Assembly (NCBI GenBank): GCA_019054805.1 | Contig: JAHQIY010000011.1 | Coordinates: forward strand, 1,989,001-2,053,000 | Direction: 5' to 3' | From: Brachionus manjavacas | Taxonomy: Eukaryota > Rotifera > Eurotatoria > Ploima > Brachionidae | DNA length: 64,000 nucleotides | In this document: piece by piece, positions 51,720 through 63,529 of the stretch | Layout of the letters: every line of letters begins with the position of its first letter | Position numbering within the stretch: the stretch's first letter is position 1 | Made by a program: the position numbers and the translations under genes | Notes under the pieces: generated by a model | The model's database searches: none | What the model saw: the letters and a program-made list of their open reading frames with translations, nothing else | Told to the model about the DNA's origin: nothing

Positions 51720-54028
51720 ATTTTAAAACAAGAGAAAATTTTCCCTCTTCGGTCTTTAGTCAATTAACTTAAATCTAGATTTCAATCAAAATATGATTAA
51801 TGTTTTTATTTTTTTATTGTTATCCAAAAAAGTGTTGCGTATCTTCTCCCTAACCTTAATTGAAAAAAAAATCTCTCAATTTTTTGCAAGCGTTTTTGTT
51901 CAAACGAAAACATAATCATAAAATATAATTTAAATTATGATTTTTTCTTAGTTTGATGCAAACAATTTCAACAACAAAAAAGCTTTACATACTTGCCAAA
52001 TAAAAAAATACGAAATAAAGCCTTGTTATTATAATATTTGCTCAAGAAGCAATCAATTTTTTGCCAAATATAATAAATTCTAATTTCACAGCAACACCCT
52101 GATCTCCCATTTTTAACGAGGCACATTAACACGATCATTCTTTTTATAATAAGATCAAAATTACTCTCATCCGTAGTAAATAATAAGCCATAAACAATTT
52201 TGTTTACGGCCCTAAGAACTTTGTGAATCGCGCTAATTAGGTCGAAGTATTTTTGGTAAAATTTGAAATGGAAAAAAATGCAAAAATTTTAAATATTAAA
52301 AAAAATGCTAACTAAAATAGGTGGTCAATTGTATGGCCACCTGTTTAAAATTATTTTTTTTTATTTTTTTTTGTTTTTTGAAATAATAAATTTTTAATTT
52401 AATCCAAAATTTAATTTTTTTAATCACATATTTACATTTAGATAAGGCATAAATGTAAAAAAAAATTAAAAAAAAAATTTAGTGCCACTGTGACCCGCGT
52501 TAATTGTTAGCCTACACTCAATTGACCGGCTATAAGTAGCCTATTTATTCTCACCAATTTAAATATTGACACAGTTTTTAAGTCTTCATGGACCAAGGTA
52601 TTGACCAGGTGAAACCATTCTCAATCAATCGATAGACCTATTTGTAATTTATTTTTTTAAACTTAAAATCAAATTTTGATTAAATGAATTTTAGCATGTT
52701 TATTTAGGGCTTTGAGTGAAAATAAAAAAATTGAAAAATTGTTTTAGCCATGGCTTCGAGTGAGAAACCCGGCATTTAAAAAAATCAGAAAAATTCAAAT
52801 AATCAAACTGGTTTAAGAAAATTAAAATTTGAATACAATTAACTTACCCAGTAGGTGAAACAATCAACTGACCTGAGAGCTCTCAAGTTAAAATTATTCG
52901 CTCAAAATGGAACACTGATTTTTCAATAAAGGTTCATTAGCTCAAAGTCTGAATGAAACTTGAATTGCACTTGTAAAAACAAGGCCAGTTAATTCGATAA
53001 GCGTCGATCGGGTGTTAAATGAGCCTAAATCGCTTCAAATTTCAAATTGCTTTTTGAAATCTGTTTCTTGTTTATCATCTTTCATAGATATTTTATTCAA
53101 AAAAATTGACTTAATTAAATTTGACTTATCAAGTGTTAAAAAATTAAACAATGCCCCCTTAGAAAAAAAAAACTTATTTTCTTTCTACTAGATTAAATTT
53201 TATTATTTCACGGCTTTTAGGCAATCAATTTTTTTTATAAAAGTTCTATTTGGTTTAAGTGCGACATTAAAAATTTCCATAGAAACAAAATAGAATTCTA
53301 TTAAATCATTCATTTAATAATTGAAAATAATTACGAACACTTGAATATTATCCCCAGAGGAAATTTGATAATTTTGAAATTTTACAAATTTAGCATCTCA
53401 ATTTAATAATTTATTTTTGATTAAATCAATTCTTGTAAAAAAAAATTACTAAAAAGAAGAACTTAGATTATTTCTAAGTGGCCTGAGGAATTAAAAAATG
53501 AAAAAAAAAAACTTTATTTGTTTCAAAAATTAAGATTTTTGATATAATAGTTGGTTATTTTTAACTTTTTAAAAATAATTAAATTAATAAAATTGGCAAA
53601 ATTTGTTTACTTCTACACTTTTCTTGGAAAAAGATTTAATTATTTAACGGTTCGTCAGCGTTTTAGGGTTTCGTTGTTGACAAATTGAAAGAATAAGCAA
53701 TATTTTTAATAAATTAATCTCATTTTTGCTTTAGAAACATAGCATGGTTAATATTTAATATTTTTTATCAAAGAATAAACATTTCTTTTAATCTATAAAT
53801 GAGACCATAGTTTTCTTTTTATTGATTACATAACCTAATTTCGTTTTTAATGAAAAAGTAAGGATACTTAAGCTATTAGAACATTCATTTAACTAAAATC
53901 AACTTGCGCTAAATCAATAACACCTTATTGATTTAGTTACCTTTTTCATTTCTCTTAGAGGTAAAAGAGCCAAAAAAGCAAACAAATTATTATAATAATT
54001 TTGTTAAAATTTAATTTATTCTAATCAT
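51720..54028. other. Upstream region of the nuclear receptor gene, AT-rich
   Basis: No gene seen. Near 52314-52545 there is weak inverted similarity (GGTCAATTG on one side, CAATTGACC on the other) that might be a decayed small element, too weak to call. Confidence 0.35.
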
Positions 54029-54170
54029 ATATAATAATAATATAATAAGCTGCAACAGACCAAGTTGCCCAGGCCTGCGGAGCGTGAAAACAGTAGAATT
54101 CACACTATGGCAGCTTTTGAGTCGGCTTTCGACCTACTCAAAAATTTACAGTGGATTAAGATGAGTAGTA
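54029..54170 (-). mobile_element. Probable LINE 3' end (untranslated tail), minus strand
   Basis: A GC-richer 110-bp block ends, on the minus strand, in a GCAAC/GTTGC stem (54052-54068) followed by an ATT-type A/T tail (54029-54048). This is the same hairpin-then-tail layout as the recognised LINE copies. No coding part remains, so the assignment is by analogy. Confidence 0.35.
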
Positions 54171-56426
54171 ATGATTTTTACTTTAAAATAATAGCTAAGC
54201 ATATCGTAAGAAAAATCATATGATGGTGTTTATTTTCGTCTTTTGGATAAAAATTTTATTCAGTTTTGAAAAAGTATGGAAAAGTTCGATATCCAATTTT
54301 AATTTGAAAACAAATGCCCCTAAGGAAAATAGTAAATAAAGGTATCTTTTAAAAATCTTCCATCAAAAAAGCGAAAAAAACAATTGATGAAAATTTTTTT
54401 ATTTTTGTCCAGGAACTTGGTTTGGGTCCCTCAAAAAAAACCGAATTTTCAATGGTCTAGATAAGAAAGATGAAAATCTATGATCACGAAAGGAACTAAA
54501 TGCCGGTATTTTCAATTTAAAAATAAAAGTTGAAAAATTATTTTTTTTTACCAAAACTAATGTCCGGCGTAAAAAAAAATTTAAATTTAAAGGAATTTTA
54601 TTTAAATAAACTTCCACCAGGCTGATGAAAGTTTAGAAAAATCCATGAAAAAGAATGTAAAATAGAAATCGAGTGACCAGATATAAGTGTTTCAAAGAAA
54701 ATTTTTGCAATTATGGTAAATTCAGTGATTCATCCACGGTGTTGTTTTTTTACTTTTGTGATAGGTTTTTCTTCTAAAGGATACTATTTGAATTACTAAA
54801 CTAAATGATTGTATAAAGAAAAAAAATCCAAAAAATATGAAAATGAGAGAGTTTTCTGATTAATTTTGTTTTAAAAAAATATTACTTAAATCAAGTAGGT
54901 AAATTAAAATTATTGCACTTTGAATGTTCCACTTTTTTTAGATTTATTAGAAAATTACGAAAAAAAATTTTTAAAAAAATAAATAAGATAACATGTTTTT
55001 TATTTAAATAAAAATTAATTCTTAATTGTATAAAAAATTTAAAGTATAAGATTTTTGTTTTATAGCAATTAAAACCTATTATTTTTATTTTTCTAGAATA
55101 ATTTTAAAAAATACCACTTTTTCAATGTTTTGTCAAAATTTAATGAAAAATTTAGTTAAAGGACGACAAAAATACACCACATTTATGCATAACTTTATTA
55201 AAAAAATTATGATATTTAAATTTTTAAAATATTTAATAAAAATTAAATTTTGACAAAACTACACAATTTTTATGATGATCTTTTTTTTTCTAAACGAAAT
55301 AAATTAATTTACTTAAGATTGTAAACAGTATTTAGAATAAATTTTTTAATCAAATATTGGAAAATTTAAGGTGCTCTAAAATGATCACCTTAAATTAAAT
55401 ATTATTTTTAGTGTGTATTTGGTCAAAACTAATCAGCTCTGCAAATTTTGACGATTTAAATAAATTTTAAAATAGCTTGGGGGAATTCCCAGGCTGATTG
55501 GAATGAAATTTAGCCCTTCCTTTCAGCCTCGTGCTCGAAAATTAAAGTAATAAAAATAAATAAATGAAATTAGTAAAAGTTTACTTTTTGTCAACTCTGA
55601 AATTAAAGTGATGAGATACATAAAGATTTTTAAAATTTTAAAAAATGAATTGTAAAACAAAGAAATATTTATAATGGTTCAAATTTTTTCGAGTTATTTT
55701 TTTTGGAGTAAATTTATTTTTTTCTTTAGTAGTTACTTATTTGTAGAGAAAAATACACAAACCGGCGAAAATCGTTTTAACAAGTGTATCATAAAAACTA
55801 AACATCAAAACAAGGTATTATATTTGATTACTTCAGCTAAAGTGGATTTTGTGGCAACTAAGGAAGGGTGAAAAATTTTTTGAACTTCAATAACCCTTGA
55901 AATTTAATTCAAGAACATTTTTCAGAGAATAATTCACATAAGATCGTAGAAATCAAAGAGAATGGCAGAACTGAGAAGTTTGATAGTTTTTTAAAACAAT
56001 GATTCCTATTTTTTAGCTTTTTGACTTGAACTTTATCTAGAATGTCCTAATATATGTATATATTACTGAGGAGAAAATTATTTTGTCCAAAACGGCTATT
56101 TTTTATGAATTCAAAGGAGAATTTTTAACCTAAAAAACGCATTTTGGGAGGTTTTTTCGAGATTTTTTTATTGTCGTCTGAGGAATAGTCCCATAACCCT
56201 TTTTTTTAATTATGAAACCAGAAAAAAATTTTCAGCAAATGCTAGGGTTTACTTTTTTAATTTAATTAATCCAAGAAATTTCTCAATTTTTTCTAAAAAA
56301 AATCTGTAAAATATTTCTTTTCATCAGCTCAATTTTTTGCAGCTTTTTTTTACAGCAAAATTATTTTACTCACCAGATAAATTATTTTTAAAAACATAGA
56401 ATCCAAAAATGTGAAGCATAAAAAGA
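54171..56426. other. AT-rich DNA, nothing recognised
   Basis: Open frames at 54399-54617 and 55674-55871 lack any motif. No bounded repeat found. Confidence 0.35.
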
Positions 56427-56678
56427 CTAAAATTCTACTTTTTTTCTTTCTAGTTGGCAAATTTCATTTTCATTAACCATCACTGGAATCGTTTGAAAAG
56501 CTTGGTAAGATTGAATTCTGTTCATTGCATTTTCATTCCGAGAAAAAGGTTCAAGAGTTGCTGGTTTTGGATTTGGTAAAATTGCATCTTGATTCACTGC
56601 AATATCTTCACTATTTTCACTTCGCTGATGCTGAAACGCAGGCTTAGTTTTTGATGGTTGACTTCTTCTAGATTATTG
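56427..56678 (-). other. Possible exon or element ORF of unknown nature
   Basis: The minus strand is open for about 84 codons: RRSQPSKTKPAFQHQRSENS, then a Pro/Asn/Gln-rich middle and TIPVMVNENEICQLERKK before a stop. The composition is less AT-biased than flanking DNA and an acceptor-like CTAG precedes it, so it may be an exon or part of a retroelement. No ATG near the start, no domain. Confidence 0.2.
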
Positions 56679-56799
56679 GTAAACATTTTGCTTGAAACAG
56701 TATTAATTTAAGCTATATTTTTGCGACAACTTAAATATAGCTTAAATTAATTTTACAATTTAAGCTATATTTAAGCCAAATATTTTTATTTATTTATTT

Positions 56800-57790
56800 A
56801 ATTGAATTATTAATATTTTTCTAGAAAGTTGTTACAAAGAATTTTGTAAAAGAGGATAAATTGAAGAATCCAGAGGTTAAATATTCGATAGTTCAGGAAA
56901 AAAGAAGAAATTGTTAGGTAGCAGCTACACAATGGAGTTGGGCATTCAATATATCTTGATTCAAAACCTTTTCTGTATTCCTCCACCAGTCTGACAACCA
57001 ATGGAATAAAATGACTCGGTCCTGTCCCAACATATCTCTCAGTCAACTCAAGAAGCCGATTCTAGATTGTTAGTATTTTAAGTTTATTGAAGGCCTCTTG
57101 GTGCATAATATTGGAGGGGGTATCATATTTAAGCTTCAAAATAAATCGAAATGCTGAATTTTGAATAACTTGAATTTTTTTGATGCTAGTTTCTGAGAAT
57201 GAATTTAAACATAATCCAAGATTTATCCTATCAAAGATTTGTAAAAATTATCTAATGTTTTTGATTTTAGACCCCATTTTCTATTTTAGAGATATTTTGT
57301 TAAGTTAAACCTTGAATTACCTTGAATTACTTATTTTAATATATCTACCATTGGACCAAAAGTAAGTTCTGAGTCCAGTGTGATACCTAAGAATTTAACT
57401 TTTTTCTCGTTATTTAAATTGCTATCATTAATTTTAAAGTCAAGATTTATTTTAATTTTAGTTTTTTTCTCAAAGATAATTTAACAATACTTTTCAATAG
57501 TAATTTTCAAAAAATACTTCAATTTACAATTAATTAATAATTTTTTACACAGTAAATCCATATTTTTAATTGAAATTAAAAAATCTTTTGTTATCAAAAG
57601 AATTCTTTTCGAAAAATTGATCAAAAGCTTTTTCTTTCTCATTCTTATTGATTTGTAAGTGGCTAGGGTTCTGGCAATGATTTATTGAAATCATTAATTT
57701 ATTATAAAGTTTATTTTTATTACACATTATTTCTTTGTAATTATTTTCATGTTCAAAAATAGTAAAGAAATTTTATAAAAAAATCAAAAT
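56800..57790 (-). mobile_element. LINE-like reverse transcriptase remnant, C-terminal part
   Basis: On minus: HLQINKNEKEKAFDQFF (about 57650), then VKFLGITLDSELTFGPMVD (about 57400), GLKSKTLDNFYKSLI, and LTERYVGTGPSHFIPLVVRL (57046 downward). The 'FLGI.LD..LTF..' and 'L...Y.SLI' blocks are the post-catalytic part of non-LTR reverse transcriptases. Stops in frame. The family differs from the CR1/Jockey-like copies, with a different spacing and an RLVEEYRK end. Confidence 0.55.
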
Positions 57791-57974
57791 AAATGCTAAA
57801 AAATAAGAATTAATCATTTTTTATTAATTTTAATCTCTAATAAAATCTTTTAGGAAACTGAGAACTCTAAAAGACTAAAAGACTTAAGGTAAAAATCTGC
57901 AAATTGGTTTTTTTAAATAACCTAATAAAAATCAATTTCGAATAGATTAAATAATGATTAATTCTTATTTTTTA

Positions 57975-59467
57975 ACCCACACAAAGCGGTCGGACATGAC
58001 GGCATCAGCCCTTAAGTTCTAAAAAACGCAGCCTCTGGCTTTGTTGCCCCTCTAAAACACCTTTTTGCTCTAAGCTATGATTCCGGACCAGTGGTTATTA
58101 GCTAACATATCGCCTATACATAAAGGTGGTTCAAAAACTTAACTATCAAATTACAGGCCTGTTTCATTAACATCTATGGTGTGTAAACTCTTAGAAACGC
58201 TGATAAGAAATACGCTCGCCGAGTACATAACAAAAAACATCTTGATTAATAAAAATCAGCATGGTCTTGTTGGCAAAAAGTGCTGCACGACGAACTTACT
58301 CGAGACCCTTGTCTTTGTCAAGTACCAAATGGCAAAAGGTAAACCCATATGCCTTATAAACCTTGACTTTGCCAAGGCTTTCGTGCCACACAAACGTCTT
58401 CTAATTAAACTTATGTCATATGGCGTGGTAGGTAAGCTCTACGATTGGATTAAATCCTTTCTTTCCAATCGAAAACAAAGGGTTGTAGTTGACGGGAGAG
58501 AGTCAGAATGGGTAAATGTCACAAGTGGAGTGCCCTAAGGTTCAGTACTAGACCCTCTTCTTTTCATATTATTTATAAATGACCTACCGGGCACTGTTCA
58601 AAACCACTTTAAACTCTATGCAGATGACAGTAAGGTGCTCAGCACCGTGGAAACTAGAAAGAAAATTGACGCACTGCAATCAGATCTCGATAGAATAGTA
58701 GAATGGTGCGACAAATGGTGCATGCAACTAAACTGCAAAAAATGTAAATTAATGCTATTTGGTAATTGTCAAGTTATTCGTAATTTCGACCACGTATTTA
58801 AAATGCGTAATGGTGATTCTAGTCACAATCTCGAAATAAGTGAGGTAGAAAGAGACTTGGGCTATTTATCTAATTAATTAATTAAATCTGTCTATTAATG
58901 TTGTTATGTTGAGAGCGACATGAAATGGAAGTTTCGGACTCAAGTCTGCGTAAAAAAAGCATCAAAAAATCTTAGTGTGCTTAAAAATACTTTTGAATGT
59001 CTCTACACGACATACGTTAGACCCCACTTGGAATTTGCGATCCCGGTGTGGAACCCACCCAAAGCTGCGCAGTCGATCATGCTTGAGAGGGTCCAACGAA
59101 GAGCCTCGAAAATACCTAACACTAATAGAAGTCTTAAGTTAACGATCGTTTAAACAAAATGTCGATCACCACACTCGATCTCAGGCGCAAAAGAGGTGAA
59201 AGATTGGATTTTTGGCTTAGAGAAGATGAAAATAGGAAAAAGCATGTTTAATGGTGTTTCAAAAATTCAAAAATCAGCACAAGATATTTTATATTATTAA
59301 AATTTGTTAAGAGGATAGGTTCAAATGTTATGATGCCCACACTCAGAGGCTCATAACATTACAGGTACTCTGGCTGCTACAGTTGGGCGTGTTTTTGGGG
59401 CTCTGGCCCACGTTCCAGCTTGTGGGTTTCCATGCAGCAAAATTACTACTACTACTACTACTACTAT
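57975..59467 (+). mobile_element. LINE (CR1/Jockey-like), nearly readable, with (ACT)n tail
   Basis: Plus-strand blocks: GHDGISP (about 57995), KLLETLIRNTLAEYITKN, NQHGLVGKKCCTTNLLETL, LINLDFAKAF (first catalytic Asp region), NRKQRVVVDGRESEWVNVTS then GVP followed by TAA where Gln is expected (58536-58538), GSVLDPLLFILFINDLPG, LYADDSK (catalytic), NCKKCKLMLFG, YVRPHLEFAIPVWNP and LERVQRRASK. There are a few further frameshifts and one stop at 58877. The 3' end carries CCCAC/GTGGG (59407-59426), then ACT repeats at 59444-59464. Probably 5'-truncated. It separates two minus-strand LINE pieces. Confidence 0.8.
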
Positions 59468-59972
59468 ATTTATTTAGATTTTTTTATAAAATTTCTTTAC
59501 TATTTTTTAACATGAAAATAAAATTTAATGAATAATTACAAAAAAATTTAAAAAAATTAATAATTTCAATAAAAATTGAGAAAATACCCTCTTTTTGACT
59601 AATTTATTTTTGGAAGAAAAAAAAATTATTTTCTAGTAGTCAATTTTTTACAAGATGGTTTGTGATTTTTATATCTTTTGTATATGTTTGCAAAAGATAT
59701 TCTTATCGGAACGAAGCATACTTTTGACAATTAAAAAACTTTTTGAGCCCCTTTTTCTCGATATTACTTATACTCTAGCACTGCGAGTATTTTGAAAAGC
59801 TTTGAATCAACGTGGGGTTCAAGTCATTTCTATTTAAATCTGTCCATTAATTATATTTATGAAATAGCGTGGCAATATAGATAATGGTAGCGATGAGATT
59901 GGTAGTAGTGATCTCCATTAGAGGTCATTTCCAATTTTGATTTTTCTCTTTTTACACTCAAAAAGTAAATTT
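59468..59972. other. AT-rich spacer between LINE fragments
   Basis: Nothing recognised. It may be part of the older minus-strand element interrupted by the 58-kb LINE. Confidence 0.3.
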
Positions 59973-60180
59973 TTATAAAAGTTTTAATAATGAAATTATT
60001 TGGGAGATTTTAATCATTTTTAATAAAATAATTAAAAAACCATTTAAGCAAAATAAGTAGATGGGTTGATAATCCAATATGAATTCATTGCAGATTAGAG
60101 TATGACCTGGACTTTTCTTACGACCTAAATCTTTAAGTACACCCTTAATTTCTTCAATCGTAAATAGAACAGACAATTTA
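59973..60180 (-). mobile_element. Reverse transcriptase N-terminal scrap
   Basis: On minus: FTIEEIKGVLKDLGRKKSPG matches the start of a non-LTR RT domain ('ft..Ei...i..lk..KspG.DgI'), then CNEFILD. Possibly the 5' part of the same minus-strand element whose C-terminal part lies at 56.8-57.8 kb. Confidence 0.5.
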
Positions 60181-60892
60181 ATATGATTATTTATTTTATT
60201 TTATTTTAAAAATTTAAAGCCTCATAGGTAAATTGAAAAAGAAACACAAAAAATACAAATTACAATTATAAAAAAAATAAAATATGATTTACAAATCGCA
60301 TTAATATTCATAAATAATTAATTAATCCATTTAAAATTTAAAATTTTAAAGTCTCGATTACATAAAAGAGGGGTAATAAAAGAAAAAATCTAAATAATTA
60401 AGAAATTGCAGGCTTAAGTAAAAGATTCAAGTAGTTAAAATAAAAGTAAAAAAGTAAATTACTATCTAATGAAATTCTAATTTTATGAACAAAAAACTTA
60501 ACTGAGTCTATTAAGCCTCTGTTTTGGCACGTGAACAGCATTTATAAATTAGAGTAAGACTTTTTTTTCATATTCTAGGCATTCATCACTTATCTTTTGT
60601 TCCAATGTTCTCAATAGTCTGCCATAAGAAGTATCATTATTCGAAGTAATTACAGGCATCTTCTTTATCTCCATAAAGAGTTTCCTGCTCAAATCATTGT
60701 TAAAGATATGTCCTAGAAAAAATAATTTATGTTTCATTTAAATTTGGGAAACAAATTTCAGATTATCAAAAGGCACCCAAATGCCTATTAAACTAAAAAG
60801 TTTTTATTTTTATTTTTATTAGATTATAAAAACAATTATATAAAACATGAGACAAAATTTAATAATCCAACATTTACTACAAAAATGTCTTT
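60181..60892. other. AT-rich 3' flank of the small coiled-coil gene
   Basis: A 62-codon minus-strand frame (60549-60737, GHIFNNDLSRKLFMEIKK) is less AT-like than the surroundings and might be a retroelement or exon scrap; no family recognised. Confidence 0.3.
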
Positions 60893-61799
60893 CTATGAAG
60901 TTCTAGAATAATCGTCTTGCATTTCTGATTGAAATAAGATAGTGAAATTTTTGTATCTCTTACTAAAATAACTACTTTATTTTTGTATAAAAATTTACAA
61001 TTTATAAAATTTATAAACAATTTATATTAATAAAAAGTGTCAATTTTATTTAAAACACATTCTTTTTTTATTTATCAGTAAAAAATAAACTAAATTGAAA
61101 AAATTCAAAATAAAAGATATTAAAATATAAGATAATTACTTTTTTTTTTAATTTTTCTATTTCATTACTTGATTCTAAGAGTGCATTTTCACTTATTAAA
61201 AGTCTTCTTTGATAATATTTTTCACTTTCACTCAAAGACTCAATTGTTCTTGTCTTACTTTTCTGTTTATCATTTAGTAAGTATTTTTAATTTTTAAAAT
61301 TGTTACCATTTCAATTTCTAAAGTACATAATTTTTCTTTAAATTCTTCGACTGTATTAAATAAGCCAGCTTTTTGGTCAATCTTAAAAAGTTTATTTTAA
61401 TTAAGAAGAAAAAATCTGAAAACTATTAAAAAAAAAAATGTTGGCTGACCGGTGGCTGGACCACGAGTCAGTCGTTTTAATTGAAAAAAAATTAAAATAG
61501 TTCGAAAGATGCCGGTAATACGTCGCTTGTATTTATACGCGGTCGTAGTAGTGCCAAGGCGTAGGCTCCATTTATGGTGGTATGCGCCGGCTAGGCGCGT
61601 CTGCCGGATTGTCGGCAGATGGCACGTACGAAACGCGGACGTCGAAGTTGGTTCGGATCCAGTTGACCATGATAATGAGCGACATGAAGCGATGCATATT
61701 CTCTGCCCCAGTAGAATAGAATTTGCTCCATCTGATATTTACTTGTACTTCAACAATATTAGCTAAGCTACTATTTTCACGCTTTAAAGATTTAGCCAT
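60893..61799 (-). CDS. Small four-exon coiled-coil protein, intron 1 invaded by retroelement sequence
   Basis: Exons inferred on minus: 61799-61743 (MAKSLKRENSSLANIVEVQ), 61381-61307 (IDQKAGLFNTVEEFKEKLCT, then LEIEM), 61262-61140 (KSKTRTIESLSESEKYYQRR, then LLISENALLESSNEIEKLKK and K), 60958-60893 (RYKNFTILFQSEMQDDYSRT, S, stop). All introns are GT-AG and phase 0; intron 2 is only 44 bp with a TTACTAAAT branch-like site. The product is 106 residues, hydrophilic, with heptad-like Leu/Ile spacing through exons 2-3, so a coiled coil. No family recognised. Intron 1 (61382-61742) contains RNase H-like coding sequence on the same strand and in frame with exon 1, so intron retention would give a chimeric peptide. 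The exact last acceptor is the least certain point. Confidence 0.5.
61520..61740 (-). mobile_element. Retroelement RNase H-like fragment inside intron
   Basis: On minus: MHRFMSLIIMVNWIRTNFDV, then RVSYVPSADNPADAPSRR. The 'VPs.dNpADapSR' ending is the C-terminal signature of RNase H in DIRS-like or Ty3-like retroelements. GC content is well above the flanks. No reverse transcriptase or integrase part is adjacent. It lies wholly within intron 1 of the coiled-coil gene. Confidence 0.55.
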
Positions 61800-62109
61800 T
61801 TTTTTTTTTGAAATTTTTAATTGTTTGCTGTTCTAAATTTTGTTTTTTTGCAATGACCTTCACATGTAGAACACTCCTTAGAGGTTTGTTTAAATGTTTG
61901 TGAAAATCATTTCAAAATAATATTTTTTAGAAAAAAAAATTTAAAATCTTAAACATTATAAATATTAATAAATTATTATAATTTGGATTTATGATTCTAA
62001 ATAATAGAAGCAAAAGAGATAATTTAAGTAAAATTCCTATTGAACAAAAATAAATTTTTGAAAATTGTTTTTTTGAAGAGTTTGAGTCTCAAAATAAAAA
62101 AGTTTCAAA

Positions 62110-62310
62110 GTATGTTGGAATTAAATATTTAGGAAATAACTGTTACTTAAATGTAATTTTTAAAAATAATTTTTAAATACCGAAACTCCGGCAAGTTATT
62201 TGTTTTAAGGATCTTAAAATTGAGAAAGATAGTTTTTTGAAAGTAATTCAAGAATTTTTAAAAATTTAAAATAATCAAACGATAGTGTTCTAGAAAAATT
62301 TTGAAATATG
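62110..62310 (+). pseudogene. Ubiquitin-specific protease fragment, Cys box
   Basis: In one continuous plus frame: YVGIKYLGNNCYLNVIF, the catalytic-cysteine box of USP deubiquitinases ('GL.NLGNTCY.NS.LQ'), then KNNF, stop, IPKLRQVICFKDLKIEKDSF and LKVIQEFLKI, stop, NNQTIVF, stop. The residues after the first stop still align to the family, so the frame is conserved while stops accumulate, which favours a pseudogene over introns. A donor-like AAT|GTAATT within the Cys box leaves a spliced gene possible. Confidence 0.5.
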
Positions 62311-62741
62311 TCTGATATACAAATTTAACTGTAAAATTTACAGTTAAATTTAAATTAAATCCAAATCAAGTTAAACCAAATTAAAGTTAAATCCAAGTTT
62401 GTCTATGTCAAAATAATTAATTTATTAAGATTAGGTTGAATTTTATTCGCATGAAAAATTTTATTTGAGTTTTTTTACACAAATTTTGCAAAAATTTCAA
62501 TAATTTTATTTTTATTAATTAAATTTGAATAAAAAAAATTCTGAATTTTTTTATTGTAATCGGCTGTTATATTAAAGTCTAAAAAGGTTACAAAGGTTGA
62601 TTTATCTTTTATGAAATCTAAATAAATAATTTATTAAAACTAAGTAAAGTTTTGTCTTTCTAAATAAATTTAAATAGAATGTTTTCATAATTTTGTTATT
62701 CAATTGAATTAAAAGAACGAATACAGTACAAATTAAAACTA

Positions 62742-62889
62742 ACGCATTTTGTCCCGCAACCCTTCCTCAGCTCTTCCTAAACTCTTGCTTAACTCTTCCT
62801 CGACTCTTCTTCAACTAATCCAGTAGGGAAAGGAAGAGTTGATGAAAGGAAGAGAAAGAGTCGAGGAAGAGTTGAGAAACAAAATGCGT
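62742..62889. repeat. 148-bp hairpin element with pyrimidine/purine halves
   Basis: The outer ends ACGCATTTTGT (62742) and ACAAAATGCGT (to 62889) are perfect inverted repeats. The left half is packed with CTCTTCC/ACTCTT units, the right half with the complementary GGAAGAG units. The top strand therefore switches from pyrimidine-rich to purine-rich. No coding content. Probably a MITE inserted between the two USP fragments. Confidence 0.6.
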
Positions 62890-63454
62890 ACATGTTAGTA
62901 TGTCAAATTAATCGAATGGCTGTAGTTAATTAAACAACTTATTATTTGGAATTATTTTTTACTCATTTCACATTAGATCTGCATTTTCTGATCTTCTAAG
63001 TAAAAAATTTGGTTTTTCTCAAAAGCAAAAGTGAAATTTTTAATTAATGACTGGTAATAGAACGAACTTATAAAAAAGAAATTCTTTTCCACAAAATAAA
63101 GATTAGGATAATTTTTTTAATTTTAGATTTATTTTCACAAAACATATATAATATTTTAAAATATAAATAAAACTTCCAATTTACCAATTTTTTTATCAAA
63201 CAAAGCGCAAAAATGTCATAAATGACGCGACTGTAATTCCAGTGTTAACATACATTTTTAAAAATTTTTTTAAAACTTTATTTTTAACCAACTAGCCGTT
63301 ACACGATACAAATAAACTTATAAAAAAAATTTTTTTTTTCTTCCTTTTATTTTTATAATTTTACACGACAAAAAAAATTTAATTAAATTTTTTTTTTTTT
63401 AAATTTTAATTCAAAACAAAAATTTCATTTGAAAAAAAAAAACATTATTACATA
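62890..63454. other. AT-rich DNA between USP fragments
   Basis: Nothing recognised. Confidence 0.35.
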
Positions 63455-63529
63455 ATGAAACATTTTATGAAATCTCCTTTTTTGATTTCATATAATGATC
63501 AACAAGACGCTCATGAGTTTATGAAATTG
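63455..63529 (+). pseudogene. Ubiquitin-specific protease fragment, QQDAHEF box
   Basis: The plus frame reads MKHFMKSPFLISYNDQQDAHEFMKL, then GTAAAT, a good splice donor. QQDAHEF is a hallmark USP motif that follows the Cys box by about 60-80 residues in the protein. It could be an exon of a gene running off the window or the downstream part of the pseudogene at 62.1 kb. No acceptor was found just upstream. Confidence 0.5.

Noticed and set aside
52314-52545. Small inverted repeat around GGTCAATTG / CAATTGACC
   Set aside because: Only about 10 bp match well and the ends are undefined; may be chance.
54399-54617. 72-codon minus-strand frame
   Set aside because: No domain, no promoter or splice context; composition close to background.
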